Source: Streptomyces gossypii
GTDB lineage: Bacteria > Actinomycetota > Actinomycetes > Streptomycetales > Streptomycetaceae
Direction: 5' to 3'
Assembly: GCF_025165795.1 (NCBI RefSeq)
Contig: NZ_JAJAGO010000009.1
Location: 279,244 to 343,243 of the forward strand
Length of the DNA: 64,000 nucleotides
A program made the translations under genes and the position numbers. Below the pieces are notes generated by a model, which worked only from the letters and a program-made list of their open reading frames with translations, was not told the DNA's origin and searched no databases. The stretch's first letter is position 1. Every line of letters begins with the position of its first letter. Shown here in pieces: positions 42,984-52,657 of this stretch.

Positions 42984-43030
42984 AGGTGTCCGTCGAAGGG
43001 CACCCGTCCAGGGCGGGCAAGGGCGGTGCG

Positions 43031-44884
43031 TCAGCCGGGCTCGATGCCGTGCGAGCGGAACCACGCGAGTGGGTCTATGGCGGAGCCGCCGCCGGGCCTG
43101 ACCTCGAAGTGGAGGTGCGGGCCGGTCGACTTGCCGGAGTTCCCGGAGTAGGCGATGACGTCGCCCGCCTGGACGGTGCCAGCGCGGATCTTTGTGCTGC
43201 TCAGATGGCAGTACCAGGTCTCGGTGCCGTCGGCGGCGGTCACGATCGCCATGTTTCCGTAACTGGCGTCCGACTGTGTGCGCACGGTGCCGTCCGTCGC
43301 CGCCTTCACGGGAGTGCCGTAGCTGACGGGGAAGTCGATGCCGGTGTGCACGGAGAGCCAGTTGACGCCCGCCTGGCCGAAGTACGCGCTGATTCCCGTG
43401 CCGGACACGGGGGCGGCGAACTTGGGCCGGGCCGCTTCCTGGGCGGCGGCGGCCTCCGCCTTGCGGATGCGCTCCGCCTCCTTGCGCTCCTTGAGGTCGA
43501 TGCGCTCCTGGGTGCGGCTCGCGCGGTCGGCGAAGTCGTCGGCATCGGCGGAGAGGCCGGCGAGCTGGGTGTCGAGCTTGTCGTTCGCCGATGAGGGCTT
43601 GGCGGAAGCCGGGTCCGGGGCGGACTGGGTGGTCTCCTCGGTGCCGGGCTTCTCCTCACCGGTGACGCTGGTGACGGAGGCGGCGGCGATGCCCGCGACG
43701 CCCAGCACGCAGACGGAGGGGACGGCCACGGTCAGCAGGGCGGAACGGCGGGGCTTCGCGGAACGGCGGCGGCCACGGTTCGGGGGGATGGAGCCCTCGT
43801 GGAGCGGGGTCGCCGCCACGGGTTCAGGCTCCGCCTCCGTGCCGGGCACGTCGGGGGCGTCCAACGCGTCGGCGGTGACGTCCTCGTACGGACTGTAGAG
43901 GTCGTCGGGCTGGCCGTGCGCGACCTCTTCGTAGGCGCTTCCGTACGCTGCGGCGGGCTGTTCGTAGGCTGCGCCCTCGTACGGGCCGCCCTCGTACGTC
44001 GCTGTGTTGAGAGCGCCGGTGTCCCAACCGGTGGCGTCCCAGGCGCCGGTGTCGTACCCGCCCGTGCTGTACGCACCAGTGTCGTACGTGCCGGTGTCGT
44101 ACGCACCGGTGTCGTACGTGCCGGTGTCGTACGTGCCGGTGTCGTAAGCGGCGTCGTAGCCGGTGGCTTCGTGGGCGAGGCCGTACGCACCCGAGTCCCA
44201 CTCGGCCCCCGCGTGGGAGCCCGGGTCCTGGGGGTCGCGCTGCGGCGGGATGAGGCCGGTCGCCTGCTGGCCGGTGTCGGTCCAGTTCCAGGAACCGGTG
44301 TCCTGCGGAGCGGGCTGGCCGTATGCGGCGGTGCCATAGGACCCGGTGTCATACAGGTTCGGATCGTAGGCACCCGGATCATGGGCGGCGGTCGGGTATC
44401 CGCCGGTGTCCCACGCGGCAGCCTCGTATCCACCGGGTTCGTAGCCGCCGGTTTCGTATGCGCCGACCGGATAGGCGCCCGTGTCGTATGTCCCGGTGCT
44501 GTATGTCCCGGTGTCGTACGCCCCGGTGTCGTATGCCCCGTTGGGGACGTCGTAGGCACCGGTGGCATAGGAGCCGGTGTCCCAGCCGACCGCGACGGCG
44601 TGCGCGCCCGTGTCCGGGCCGCCGTCGGGGTAGGGGGAGCCGAAGAGGGCGTCGCCCTGGCCGTGCTGCGCGCCGTACTCCGCAGTACTCGGGTCCTGGT
44701 AGACGCCGGTGTCGTAGCTGCCGGTGGAGTAACCGTCGTACCCGGTGACGGGGTAGCCGCCGGTCTCGTAGCCGCCGTACGGCGACTGCCCGTAAGGGGT
44801 AGTGCCATAGGCCGCGTGCGAGGAGTCGGCAGCGGAATCTGTCGGGATGGGGGAACCCGACGGGGGACGGTCGTTCACCACCAC
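43031..44884 (-). CDS. M23-family (LytM) peptidoglycan endopeptidase with pentapeptide repeats
   Basis: This is a 617-residue protein. The first about 370 residues are low complexity, with long runs of degenerate Tyr-Asp-Thr-Gly-X pentapeptides (for example YDTGTYDTGAYDTG). A basic segment and one membrane helix follow (about 385-405, LLTVAVPSVCVLGVAGIAAAS), then a coiled coil (about 440-490) and a C-terminal M23 domain with zinc ligands in HTGIDFPVSYGTPV and HLHFEV. The type II membrane topology puts the repeats in the cytoplasm. The start lies in three tandem GTG codons after GAAAGAGAAG. Its role is presumably wall remodelling; the repeat region may serve as a protein-interaction or localisation arm. 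Confidence 0.92.
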   Translation of the reverse strand: MVVNDRPPSGSPIPTDSAADSSHAAYGTTPYGQSPYGGYETGGYPVTGYDGYSTGSYDTGVYQDPSTAEYGAQHGQGDALFGSPYPDGGPDTGAHAVAVGWDTGSYATGAYDVPNGAYDTGAYDTGTYSTGTYDTGAYPVGAYETGGYEPGGYEAAAWDTGGYPTAAHDPGAYDPNLYDTGSYGTAAYGQPAPQDTGSWNWTDTGQQATGLIPPQRDPQDPGSHAGAEWDSGAYGLAHEATGYDAAYDTGTYDTGTYDTGAYDTGTYDTGAYSTGGYDTGAWDATGWDTGALNTATYEGGPYEGAAYEQPAAAYGSAYEEVAHGQPDDLYSPYEDVTADALDAPDVPGTEAEPEPVAATPLHEGSIPPNRGRRRSAKPRRSALLTVAVPSVCVLGVAGIAAASVTSVTGEEKPGTEETTQSAPDPASAKPSSANDKLDTQLAGLSADADDFADRASRTQERIDLKERKEAERIRKAEAAAAQEAARPKFAAPVSGTGISAYFGQAGVNWLSVHTGIDFPVSYGTPVKAATDGTVRTQSDASYGNMAIVTAADGTETWYCHLSSTKIRAGTVQAGDVIAYSGNSGKSTGPHLHFEVRPGGGSAIDPLAWFRSHGIEPG

Positions 44885-45279
44885 TTCTCTTTCGCCTCGA
44901 CAACAGGGGCGGAGCAGTGCGGTGACTGTACCCGGCGGTACGCGACGGCGACAATCTTCGGCAGGTTTCCGTCAGTCAGGAAGCGGGCATTCGGCAGTGT
45001 TTCGGCGGACTACGGGCGGATACTCGGCCAGTCGTTCGAATTGCGTTCGATAAAGAACTCCATGGAGAGGCGCCGAGAGGCCACGCCGAGGCTCGGGGTA
45101 TTCCGAGGACGTGCGAGCACGGCCAGGCCCCGGGGCGGCCCTCAGGGGCCGCTCATGTGATTTCCCCCTCTGTGGGCCCCCGTGATCGGGCTTGATGGGA
45201 GATGCTGGAGATAACGTTCGTTCACTCCGGCGGTCGGAGATGCCGAGGATGCCGCCGCAGTTCGCAGATGGAGGCAGTC
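44885..45279. other. Divergent intergenic region M23 - icmB
   Basis: 395 bp without a convincing gene. It holds repeated TCGTTCGA/GCGTTCGA units near 45032-45052, a GGCCC-TCA-GGGGCC hairpin near 45137-45150, and GATAACGTTCGTTCAC near 45213-45228, possibly part of the icmB promoter. No regulator can be assigned. Confidence 0.45.
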
Positions 45280-45690
45280 ATGGGTGTGTCGGGTCCGATC
45301 CGGGTGGTGGTCGCCAAGCCGGGTCTCGACGGCCACGACCGAGGTGCCAAGGTCATCGCGCGAGCACTGCGCGACGCGGGCATGGAAGTCATCTACACCG
45401 GGCTGCACCAGACGCCCGAGCAGATCGTGGACACCGCGATCCAGGAGGACGCGGACGCGATCGGGCTCTCCATCCTCTCCGGCGCGCACAACACCCTCTT
45501 CGCCAAGGTGCTGGAGCTGCTCAGGGAGCGTGAGGCCGAGGACATCAAGGTCTTCGGCGGCGGCATCATCCCGGAGGGTGACATCGCCCCGCTGAAGGAG
45601 CTGGGAGTAGCCGCGATCTTCACTCCCGGCGCGCCCACGGGCGAGGTCGTGCAGTGGGTCCGCAGCCACGTACGCCAGGTCCCCGCCTGA
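45280..45690 (+). CDS. icmB: Cobalamin-binding small subunit of acyl-CoA mutase (IcmB-like)
   Basis: This 136-residue B12-binding domain protein has the base-off motif D17-G-H19-D-R-G22 (DGHDRGAKVIARAL), followed by LSGAHNTLF and FGGGIIPEGDI. The size matches IcmB, which pairs with the large subunit IcmA to interconvert isobutyryl-CoA and butyryl-CoA. That reaction supplies branched and straight precursors for fatty acids and polyketides. No icmA or mutase chaperone is nearby; in S. coelicolor the subunits are also unlinked (recalled). It could instead be a methylmalonyl-type small chain. ATG 45280 follows GGAGG; upstream codons in the same frame are unsupported. Confidence 0.93.
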   Translation: MGVSGPIRVVVAKPGLDGHDRGAKVIARALRDAGMEVIYTGLHQTPEQIVDTAIQEDADAIGLSILSGAHNTLFAKVLELLREREAEDIKVFGGGIIPEGDIAPLKELGVAAIFTPGAPTGEVVQWVRSHVRQVPA

Positions 45691-45727
45691 ACACGCCCCG
45701 CCTGAACACGCCCGTTGCCCCGTCCGC

Positions 45728-47419
45728 TCACCCTTCCGCTGCGACGGCCTGCGCCGCGACGCCAAGTGCCTCGCCCCGCAGCTCGGCCCGCATCTCGGCG
45801 CGCAGCCGCAGCGTCGACACCAGCCTCTGGAACGCCTCCGACCAGTAGCTGCCCGCTCCGGGCGAGCCGTCCTCCGGCTCGTCCGGAACCGCTGCCAACG
45901 GGGCCAGCCGGTCCGCGTCGACGGGGTCGAGACAACGCTCGGCGAGGCCCATCACCCCGCTGAAGCTCCACGGGTAGCTTCCCGCGTCGCGGGCGATCTC
46001 CAGCGCGTCCATCACCGCGCGCCCCAGCGGGTCGGACCAGGGCACCGCACACACCCCCAGTATCCGGAAGGCTTCCGAGAGGCCGTGCGCGGCGATGAAC
46101 CGGGCCGCCCACACGGCCCGCTCCTCCGGAGGCAGCACCGCCAGCAGCTTCGCCGGGTCTCCCGGGCCCTGCGCGGGGGAGGCGCCGGGGGCGCCGACCA
46201 GGGCACGCGCCCAGCCCACGTCCCGCTGCCGGACGGCGGCCAGGCACCAGGCGGCGTGCAGGTCCTGCTGCCAGTCGTCGGCCACCGGCAGAGCGATGAT
46301 CTCGGCAGGCGTACGGCCGCCGAACCGCTCCGTCCAGGTGGCCAGCGGAGCGGTCTCGACCAACTGCCCCAGCCACCAGGCCCGCTCGCCCCGGCCCGCC
46401 GGCGGCTTCGGCACCACGCCGTCCCGCTGCATCTCGGCATCGCACTCATGCGGGGCCTCGACGAGGATGCGGTCGTCAGGGCCGTCGGGCACGGGATCGA
46501 GGCTCACGCAGGAACTCGCGCGCCGCGCCATCCGGCCCGCGAGTGCGGAGCCGGGCAAAGCGGACAGCAGCTCGGCGCCGGTGGCCCGGACCGTACGGCT
46601 GCGGTCGGCGAGGGCCTGCTCCAGGAAGGGTTCGTCGGCCGGCGAGAGGCCGTCGCGCAGCGAGTCGAGGAACATCAGCCTGTCCTCCGCCCGCTCGGCG
46701 GACCAGCTGCTTGCCAGCAGCGCGAGCCCGGCGGCCGGGTCCCGGCGGCGGAGCGAGGCGAGCAGCGTGACGCGCTCGGCGAACAGCCCCTCGTCCCAGA
46801 GCGCCTGCACCACCTCGGTGGTGACGGCCTCTGCGCCGGTGCTTGTGCCGGTGCTTGTGCCGGTGTCCCCTGGACCGGCCGAGCCCGTGTGCCCGGTGTG
46901 TTCGCCGCCATTGCGCAGGGCGAACTTCCAGTCCGGATTGAGCCGGGCGAGCCACCGGCCGCGCGGCCCGGCGAAGGCCAGAGTCTGCGGACGCAGATCC
47001 GTACGCGCCCGTGCCGCGTCGAGCAGCGCGGGCAGCTTGGCCTCGGGCGCCCGGTAGCCGTGTGCGTTGGCGGCGGCGAGCCACTGCGGGAGCAGCTCGC
47101 CGAGATCCGGAGCCGTGCCGCGCCTGCCCCCGCCGCCGCCGGAGCTTGCGCCGCCTCGCGCCAGCAGCAGCGAGAGGCGGTGCTCGGCGGCGGCGGGCAG
47201 CGGGGGCCGCTCATCGGCCGGGGAGGGCTCCGGGCGTGGCCCGGCGACTGCGGGACGCATCCCGGCCCGGCGCCGTACGGTCTCGACGGCGGCGGCGTCC
47301 AGCAGCGCCGTCACGCTGCCGCCGGGCGGTGTCCGCCGCTCGGCGCCCAGCAGCGCCGCGGTGACCAACTCGCTCCACGGCGTGCCAGCGGTCGGCGGAG
47401 TGCTTGCTGTCGTGTCCAT
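45728..47419 (-). CDS. DUF5691-type protein of the SWIM/MoxR-VWA block
   Basis: This is a 563-residue, mostly alpha-helical, soluble protein, rich in Ala, Leu and Arg-Leu patterns that suggest HEAT-like repeats (DPAAGLALLASSWSAERAEDRL, SRTVRATGAELLSALPGSALA). I recognise it only as the family usually annotated DUF5691, which accompanies SWIM and MoxR/VWA genes in actinobacteria. No catalytic motif is evident. GAGGAGA precedes the ATG. It is downstream of the SWIM gene on the same strand (94-bp gap) and probably co-transcribed. Function unknown; the HEAT-like impression suggests a scaffold. Confidence 0.82.
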   Translation of the reverse strand: MDTTASTPPTAGTPWSELVTAALLGAERRTPPGGSVTALLDAAAVETVRRRAGMRPAVAGPRPEPSPADERPPLPAAAEHRLSLLLARGGASSGGGGGRRGTAPDLGELLPQWLAAANAHGYRAPEAKLPALLDAARARTDLRPQTLAFAGPRGRWLARLNPDWKFALRNGGEHTGHTGSAGPGDTGTSTGTSTGAEAVTTEVVQALWDEGLFAERVTLLASLRRRDPAAGLALLASSWSAERAEDRLMFLDSLRDGLSPADEPFLEQALADRSRTVRATGAELLSALPGSALAGRMARRASSCVSLDPVPDGPDDRILVEAPHECDAEMQRDGVVPKPPAGRGERAWWLGQLVETAPLATWTERFGGRTPAEIIALPVADDWQQDLHAAWCLAAVRQRDVGWARALVGAPGASPAQGPGDPAKLLAVLPPEERAVWAARFIAAHGLSEAFRILGVCAVPWSDPLGRAVMDALEIARDAGSYPWSFSGVMGLAERCLDPVDADRLAPLAAVPDEPEDGSPGAGSYWSEAFQRLVSTLRLRAEMRAELRGEALGVAAQAVAAEG

Positions 47420-47513
47420 CCGGTCTCCTCGCGCAGTAGCTGGTGCCGTGCCAGGGCGGCGAGCGGGTGAACCTTCCCTGACGCGGCGCTGGGGTGGTGG
47501 CCGGGCCCGTGGG

Positions 47514-48992
47514 TCACAGCGGGATCGCCTCGGGGTGATCCGCCGTCGGACTCCAAGCCGTGTACGGGGTGAAGCCGCGGTGGCCGCAGTCGCCGAAGAC
47601 GGTGAGCGCCGCGCCGCCGGAGAGGGCCGTCAGCTTCCACAGCCCGGCGGGCGGGGAGTCCGGGGCGAGCGGAAGAGCCCCCTCCCCCTCCGAGTCGGCC
47701 AGCTGCCAGGCGCCCTGGCCGCCCGGTATCGGCACCACATCCGTCAGCACGACCGGCCAGGCGTCGAGCCACGGGTCCTCGCACAGCGCCGCCGCGTAGG
47801 CAGCCAGCGCGGCCGCCACGGAGCTTCCGCCGCCTGCCGCTCCGGCAGCGGCCGGCAGGAAGCCCGCTCCCGGCGGGCCGTGCCGCTCGCCCAGCGCGGC
47901 GCGCAGCGGAGCCGTACCCGGATAGAAGGCGAGGTCGCAGTCCAGCACGCTGCCCACCGGCAGCGACAGTTGTGGCGCGCGCCCCGCGACGGCGAAGGAG
48001 AGCAGCAGGGCGGGGCGCCGCGAGCGCCGCCCGGACAGCCAGATCCTGCGCACCGTCAGCTTGCCCTCGTCGGTGTCCCGTTGGGCCAGCACCAGCCAGT
48101 CGTCCCGCACGCGCGCCTCCTCGTCGGCGAGCAGACGGGCCGTGTCGACCGTGAGCCCGACCCGGCTGCGCACCGTCGCCGCGAGCGGCTCCGGCAGTCG
48201 GCTGCCGGACGGCGGGGTGCCGGGCTGCGAGCGCTCAGGAGCGGTGCCGCCAGAAGAGGAACCCTCGGGCTGCTCCAGGCCGAGGACGCCCTGGGCCAGC
48301 AGATGCAGGAGGGCGCTCTCCGAGAGCAGCCGCTCCGGCCAGCCGGGGCCCGAGGAGGGGATGGCTCCCAACTCCCGCAGCCCGTCCGCCAGCCCCTTCG
48401 CCTGCGCGTCGACCATCCGGGCCGCCATTTCGTCCCACGCGGCATACCCCTGGTGCTCCGCCGCCGCCAGACCGCCGCGCAGCAAATCCGTCAGCCGCTG
48501 CTCCAGCTCCGCCGCCCCGGCGCTCACCAGGCGGGCGCGGCGCTCGGCACGCCGCCGGGCCGCCTCCGGATCGGCGGGCTGCCCTGCCCCGCCCGCACCG
48601 CCCCCGGCGTCTCCCGCGCCGGCCGCCTGCCGCGCGCGCTGCCTGCGCCCCGCGAGCCACTCCTGAGCCCACTGGGGCACCTCCGGTGCGGGCCCGACGG
48701 ATTCCTCGCCACCCGCCCACAGCAGCAGCAGGCCGAGTGCGTGCTTGCACGGAAACTTCCGGCTGGGGCAACTGCACGTGTATCCAGGCCCGTTCCCTCC
48801 GTCGACGTCCACCACCGTGCGGTACGGGGTCTTGCCGCTGCCCTTGCACAGCCCCCACAGTGCGCCGTCCGCCGTGCCTGCCTCCGACCATGGTCCGGGA
48901 GCTGCGAGCTTGCTCCCGCTCTTCCGCGACGCCGTGTCAGGCGCCAGCGCCAGCACTTGTTCCGCTGTCCAGCGGACCCCCTGTCCACTCAT
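47514..48992 (-). CDS. SWIM zinc-finger protein
   Basis: This is a 492-residue protein. The SWIM motif is CSCPSRKFPCKHALGLLLLW near residues 60-80 (pattern CxCx(n)CxH), a zinc-binding module for protein or nucleic-acid contacts. The N-terminus WTAEQVLALAPD is family-typical. The rest is a helical domain followed by a C-terminal beta-rich region of about 200 residues. An in-frame ATG at 49022 has GGGAGGA directly against it, so the start is uncertain. It is divergent from the MoxR-like AAA+ gene with about 140 bp between starts, and upstream of the DUF5691 gene. Likely part of one functional block with both neighbours. Confidence 0.9.
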   Translation of the reverse strand: MSGQGVRWTAEQVLALAPDTASRKSGSKLAAPGPWSEAGTADGALWGLCKGSGKTPYRTVVDVDGGNGPGYTCSCPSRKFPCKHALGLLLLWAGGEESVGPAPEVPQWAQEWLAGRRQRARQAAGAGDAGGGAGGAGQPADPEAARRRAERRARLVSAGAAELEQRLTDLLRGGLAAAEHQGYAAWDEMAARMVDAQAKGLADGLRELGAIPSSGPGWPERLLSESALLHLLAQGVLGLEQPEGSSSGGTAPERSQPGTPPSGSRLPEPLAATVRSRVGLTVDTARLLADEEARVRDDWLVLAQRDTDEGKLTVRRIWLSGRRSRRPALLLSFAVAGRAPQLSLPVGSVLDCDLAFYPGTAPLRAALGERHGPPGAGFLPAAAGAAGGGSSVAAALAAYAAALCEDPWLDAWPVVLTDVVPIPGGQGAWQLADSEGEGALPLAPDSPPAGLWKLTALSGGAALTVFGDCGHRGFTPYTAWSPTADHPEAIPL

Positions 48993-49130
48993 GTCCCTGA
49001 CGGTAGGCGGGGCCACTGACATTCCTCCCCGCCACCGCCGCGACCAGGGCGGGTGCCGGGTCGAGGGGGATTGTCAGTGGCTCGGTGCAAGGTGGGAGCA
49101 CATCGATCCGCGGCATTCCGAGGGGGATTT

Positions 49131-50222
49131 GTGACCGAGACGACGCATGCCCTGCGCCCGCACGCAGAGGACGCATTCGCGAGCGAGCTGAAGGCGCTCG
49201 CCGCAGCGGACGACCGGCCGCGGCCGGAGCGGTGGCGGCTCTCGCCGTGGGCCGTCGCCACCTATCTGCTCGGCGGCACCCTGCCGGACGGCACGGTGGT
49301 CTCGCCCAAGTACGTGGGCCCGCGCCGCATCGTCGAGGTCGCCGTCAGCACGCTGGCCACCGATCGCGCGCTGCTGCTGCTCGGCGTTCCCGGCACGGCC
49401 AAGACCTGGGTCTCCGAGCATCTGGCGGCAGCGGTCAGTGGAGACTCCACCCTGCTGGTGCAGGGCACGGCGGGCACCGCCGAGGAGTCGATCCGGTACG
49501 GCTGGGATTACGCGCGGCTGCTGGCACACGGTCCCAGCCGCGAGGCCCTGGTGCCCAGTCCGGTGATGCGGGCCATGGCCGAGGGCCTGACGGCGCGTGT
49601 CGAGGAGCTGACCCGTATCCCGGCCGACGTCCAGGACACGCTGATCACGGTGCTCTCGGAGAAGACCCTTCCCATCCCGGAGCTGGGCGAGGAGACGCAG
49701 GCGGTGCGCGGCTTCAACCTGATCGCCACCGCCAACAACCGCGACCGGGGGGTGAACGAGCTGTCCAGCGCGCTGCGCCGCCGCTTCAACACCGTGGTGC
49801 TGCCGCTGCCCGCCACCGCCGAGGCGGAGGTCGACATCGTCTCGCGCCGCGTCGATCAGCTCGGCCGCTCCCTCGACCTGCCCTCCGTGCCGGAAGGACT
49901 GCACGAGATCCGCCGCGTCGTCACCGTCTTCCGCGAGCTGCGCGAGGGCGTCACGGCGGACGGGCGTACGAAGGTCAAGTCACCCTCCGGCACGCTGTCG
50001 ACGGCGGAGGCGATCTCGGTGGTGACGGGCGGGCTGGCGCTGGCCGCGCACTTCGGGGACGGCGTGCTGAGGTCCAGCGACGTCGCGGCGGGCATCCTCG
50101 GCGCCGTCGTGCGGGACCCGGCGGCGGACCAGACCGTGTGGCAGGAGTATCTGGAGGCCGTCGTTCGGGAGCGCGAAGGCTGGAAGGACTTCTACCGCGC
50201 GTGCCGTGAGGTCTCCGCGTGA
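49131..50222 (+). CDS. MoxR-like AAA+ ATPase
   Basis: This is a 363-residue AAA+ ATPase. Walker A is GVPGTAKT at about residues 85-92. The Walker B position reads VEEL, so the usual DE is EE. Sensor 1 is IATANNRD and the arginine-finger region is SALRRRFN. MoxR-type ATPases work with VWA proteins as chaperone-like pairs that assemble, insert a metal in, or regulate a target. The GTG start follows GAGGGGG. Its TGA overlaps the next GTG by four bases, and that gene's stop overlaps the VWA start, giving a tightly coupled three-gene operon. Confidence 0.93.
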   Translation: MTETTHALRPHAEDAFASELKALAAADDRPRPERWRLSPWAVATYLLGGTLPDGTVVSPKYVGPRRIVEVAVSTLATDRALLLLGVPGTAKTWVSEHLAAAVSGDSTLLVQGTAGTAEESIRYGWDYARLLAHGPSREALVPSPVMRAMAEGLTARVEELTRIPADVQDTLITVLSEKTLPIPELGEETQAVRGFNLIATANNRDRGVNELSSALRRRFNTVVLPLPATAEAEVDIVSRRVDQLGRSLDLPSVPEGLHEIRRVVTVFRELREGVTADGRTKVKSPSGTLSTAEAISVVTGGLALAAHFGDGVLRSSDVAAGILGAVVRDPAADQTVWQEYLEAVVREREGWKDFYRACREVSA

Positions 50223-52657
50223 CGGGGCCGCTGCTGCTGGGCGTGCGGCATCACGGCCCCGGTTCGGCCCGAGCCGTGCGCGCGGCGCTCGACGCGTACG
50301 CCCCGAAGGTGCTGCTGGTGGAGGGCCCGCCGGAGGCGGACGGCGTCGTGGCCCTCGCGGGTGACGAGGAGATGCGCCCGCCGGTCGCGCTGCTCGCCCA
50401 TGTGGTGGACGAGCCCGGTAAGGCGGCGTTCTGGCCCCTGGCGGAGTTCTCGCCGGAGTGGGTGGCGATCCGCTGGGCGCTGGAGCGCGGCGTCCCGGTG
50501 CGCTTCTTCGACCTGCCCGCAGCGCACTCGCTGGTCCTCGGAGAGGAGGGAGAAGGCGAGGGGGGAGAAGCGGCGGAGGGGGAGCCGGGCGGGGATGCCG
50601 AGCTGCGGCTCGACCCGCTCGCGGTCCTCGCCGAGACGGCAGGGTATGACGATCCGGAGCGCTGGTGGGAGGACGTCGTCGAGCACCGGGGCGCGGGCGG
50701 CCCCGACACCGATCCGTACGCCCCGTTCGCCGCGCTCGGCGAGGCGATGGCCGCGCTCCGCGAGGTGCACGGGCACGGCGGGCACCGCCGGGATCTGGTG
50801 CGCGAGGCGCACATGCGGCTGCGGCTCCGCGAGGCGCGCAAGGAGTTCGCGGAGCACGGTGAGCAGGCCGTCGCCGTCGTCTGCGGCGCCTGGCATGTAC
50901 CCGCGCTGTCCGAATCCTCCACCGCCGCCGCCGACCGGGCGCTCCTCAAGGGCCTCCCGAAGGCGAAGGTCGAGGTCACCTGGGTGCCCTGGACGCACCG
51001 CAGGCTCAGCCGGCGCAGCGGATACGGCGCCGGGATCGCCTCGCCCGGCTGGTACGGCCATCTCTTCGCCGCCCCGGACCGCCCGCTCACCCGGTGGATG
51101 ACGCGCGTCGCCGGGCTGCTGCGCGACGAGGACCACACCGTGTCGCCCGCGCATGTGATCGAGGCGGTCCGGATGGCCGAGACCCTGGCCGCCGTGCGAG
51201 GCCGCCCGCTGGCGGGGCTCGCCGAGACGGTCGACGCCATACGGGCGGTGCTGTGCGAGGGCTCGGACGTACCGCTGGCGCTCATCCAGGACCGTCTCGT
51301 CGTGGGCGACGAAATGGGGGAGGTGCCCGGAAGCGCGCCCGCCGTCCCGCTCCAGCGGGATCTGGCCCGGCAGCAGAAGAGCCTCCGGCTCAAGGCCGAG
51401 GCCCGCGAACGTGAGCTGGAGCTGGACTTGCGCAAGGAGATGGACTCCTCCCGCAGCCGCCTGCTGCACCGGCTGCGCCTCCTCGCCGTGGAGTGGGGCG
51501 ATCCGGCGCGCTCCCGTACCGCCGGTACCGGCACCTTCCGCGAGAGCTGGCTGCTGCGCTGGGAGCCGGAGCTGTCGGTGCGGACAGCCGAGGCTGGGGT
51601 CTGGGGCACCACGGTGCTGTCGGCGGCCACGGCGAAGGCCGAGACCGAGGCGGCCGGGGCGACGACGCTGGCCGAGGTCACGGCGCTCGCCGAGCGCTGC
51701 CTGCTCGCTGAACTGCCGGACGCACTGCCGAGGGTGATGCGGGCCCTGGCCGACCGTGCGGCGCTCGACGCCGACGTCGGCCATCTCGCCCAGGCCCTGC
51801 CGCCGTTGGTGCGCTCCGTGCGGTACGGCGACGTCCGTGGCACGGACACGGTGGCGCTGGCCGAGGTTGCGGCCGGGCTGGCCGAGCGGGTGTGTGTCGG
51901 CCTGCCGCCCGCCTGCGCCGGACTGGACGCGGACGGCGCGGCGCAGATGCGCGGGCATCTGGACACCGCGCACCAGGCGATCGGCCTGCTCGCGCAGACC
52001 CGCGCGGAGAACCCGGAAAGCGCGAGCCCGGAAAGCGCGAGCCCGGAAAGGGGAGAGAGCGCGGAGGGCGGCGGCGCCGATGCACTGCTGTCGCGCTGGC
52101 GCGGTGTGCTGCGGCGTCTCGCGGCGCGCGACCGCACGGCCGGAGTCGTGCGCGGACGCTGCACCCGGCTGCTGCTCGACGACGGGCAGTTGGCGGAGGG
52201 CGAGGCAGCCCGGCTGATGGGTCTGGCGCTCTCCCCCGGCACGGCTCCGGCCGAGGCGGCGGCGTGGATCGAGGGCTTCCTCGCCGGCGGCGGCATGCTG
52301 CTCGTCCATGACCAGCGGCTGCTGTCACTGGTGGACGGCTGGCTGTCGCAGGTCCCGGCGGAATCCTTCACCGACGTACTGCCGCTGCTGCGCCGGACGT
52401 TCGCGGCGTACGAGCCCGGGGTGCGGCGCACGGTCGGGGAACTGGTGCGGCGCGGTCCCGCAGGGGAGGGCCGCGCCGGTCCGGTGCCCGCCGCCGCGCC
52501 GGACGGCATGCCGGGCTTCGGCCCGGGGCTGGACTCCGGGCGCGCGGACGCCGTACTGCCCACGCTCCGGCTGCTCCTGGGGCGGCGGAGGGTGATGGCT
52601 GGGAGCGCGGCAGGTGGGGACGAGCAGAGTGCGAATGCGAAGGGGAGGGCGGGATGA
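50219..52657 (+). CDS. DUF5682 family protein (possible TraB/TIKI-like domain)
   Basis: This is an 812-residue soluble protein. The N-terminal segment (LLLGVRHHGPGSARAVRAAL, then VLLVEGPPEADG) recalls the GxxH...E arrangement of the TraB/TIKI/EreA superfamily of putative metal-dependent hydrolases; this is my inference, not an assignment. A charged linker of about 20 residues lies near 110-125. The rest is helical with a short repeat (NPESASPESASPE near 600). I recognise the family as DUF5682. The GTG start overlaps the AAA+ stop and the TGA overlaps the VWA ATG, implying coupled synthesis. Confidence 0.85.
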   Translation: MTGPLLLGVRHHGPGSARAVRAALDAYAPKVLLVEGPPEADGVVALAGDEEMRPPVALLAHVVDEPGKAAFWPLAEFSPEWVAIRWALERGVPVRFFDLPAAHSLVLGEEGEGEGGEAAEGEPGGDAELRLDPLAVLAETAGYDDPERWWEDVVEHRGAGGPDTDPYAPFAALGEAMAALREVHGHGGHRRDLVREAHMRLRLREARKEFAEHGEQAVAVVCGAWHVPALSESSTAAADRALLKGLPKAKVEVTWVPWTHRRLSRRSGYGAGIASPGWYGHLFAAPDRPLTRWMTRVAGLLRDEDHTVSPAHVIEAVRMAETLAAVRGRPLAGLAETVDAIRAVLCEGSDVPLALIQDRLVVGDEMGEVPGSAPAVPLQRDLARQQKSLRLKAEARERELELDLRKEMDSSRSRLLHRLRLLAVEWGDPARSRTAGTGTFRESWLLRWEPELSVRTAEAGVWGTTVLSAATAKAETEAAGATTLAEVTALAERCLLAELPDALPRVMRALADRAALDADVGHLAQALPPLVRSVRYGDVRGTDTVALAEVAAGLAERVCVGLPPACAGLDADGAAQMRGHLDTAHQAIGLLAQTRAENPESASPESASPERGESAEGGGADALLSRWRGVLRRLAARDRTAGVVRGRCTRLLLDDGQLAEGEAARLMGLALSPGTAPAEAAAWIEGFLAGGGMLLVHDQRLLSLVDGWLSQVPAESFTDVLPLLRRTFAAYEPGVRRTVGELVRRGPAGEGRAGPVPAAAPDGMPGFGPGLDSGRADAVLPTLRLLLGRRRVMAGSAAGGDEQSANAKGRAG

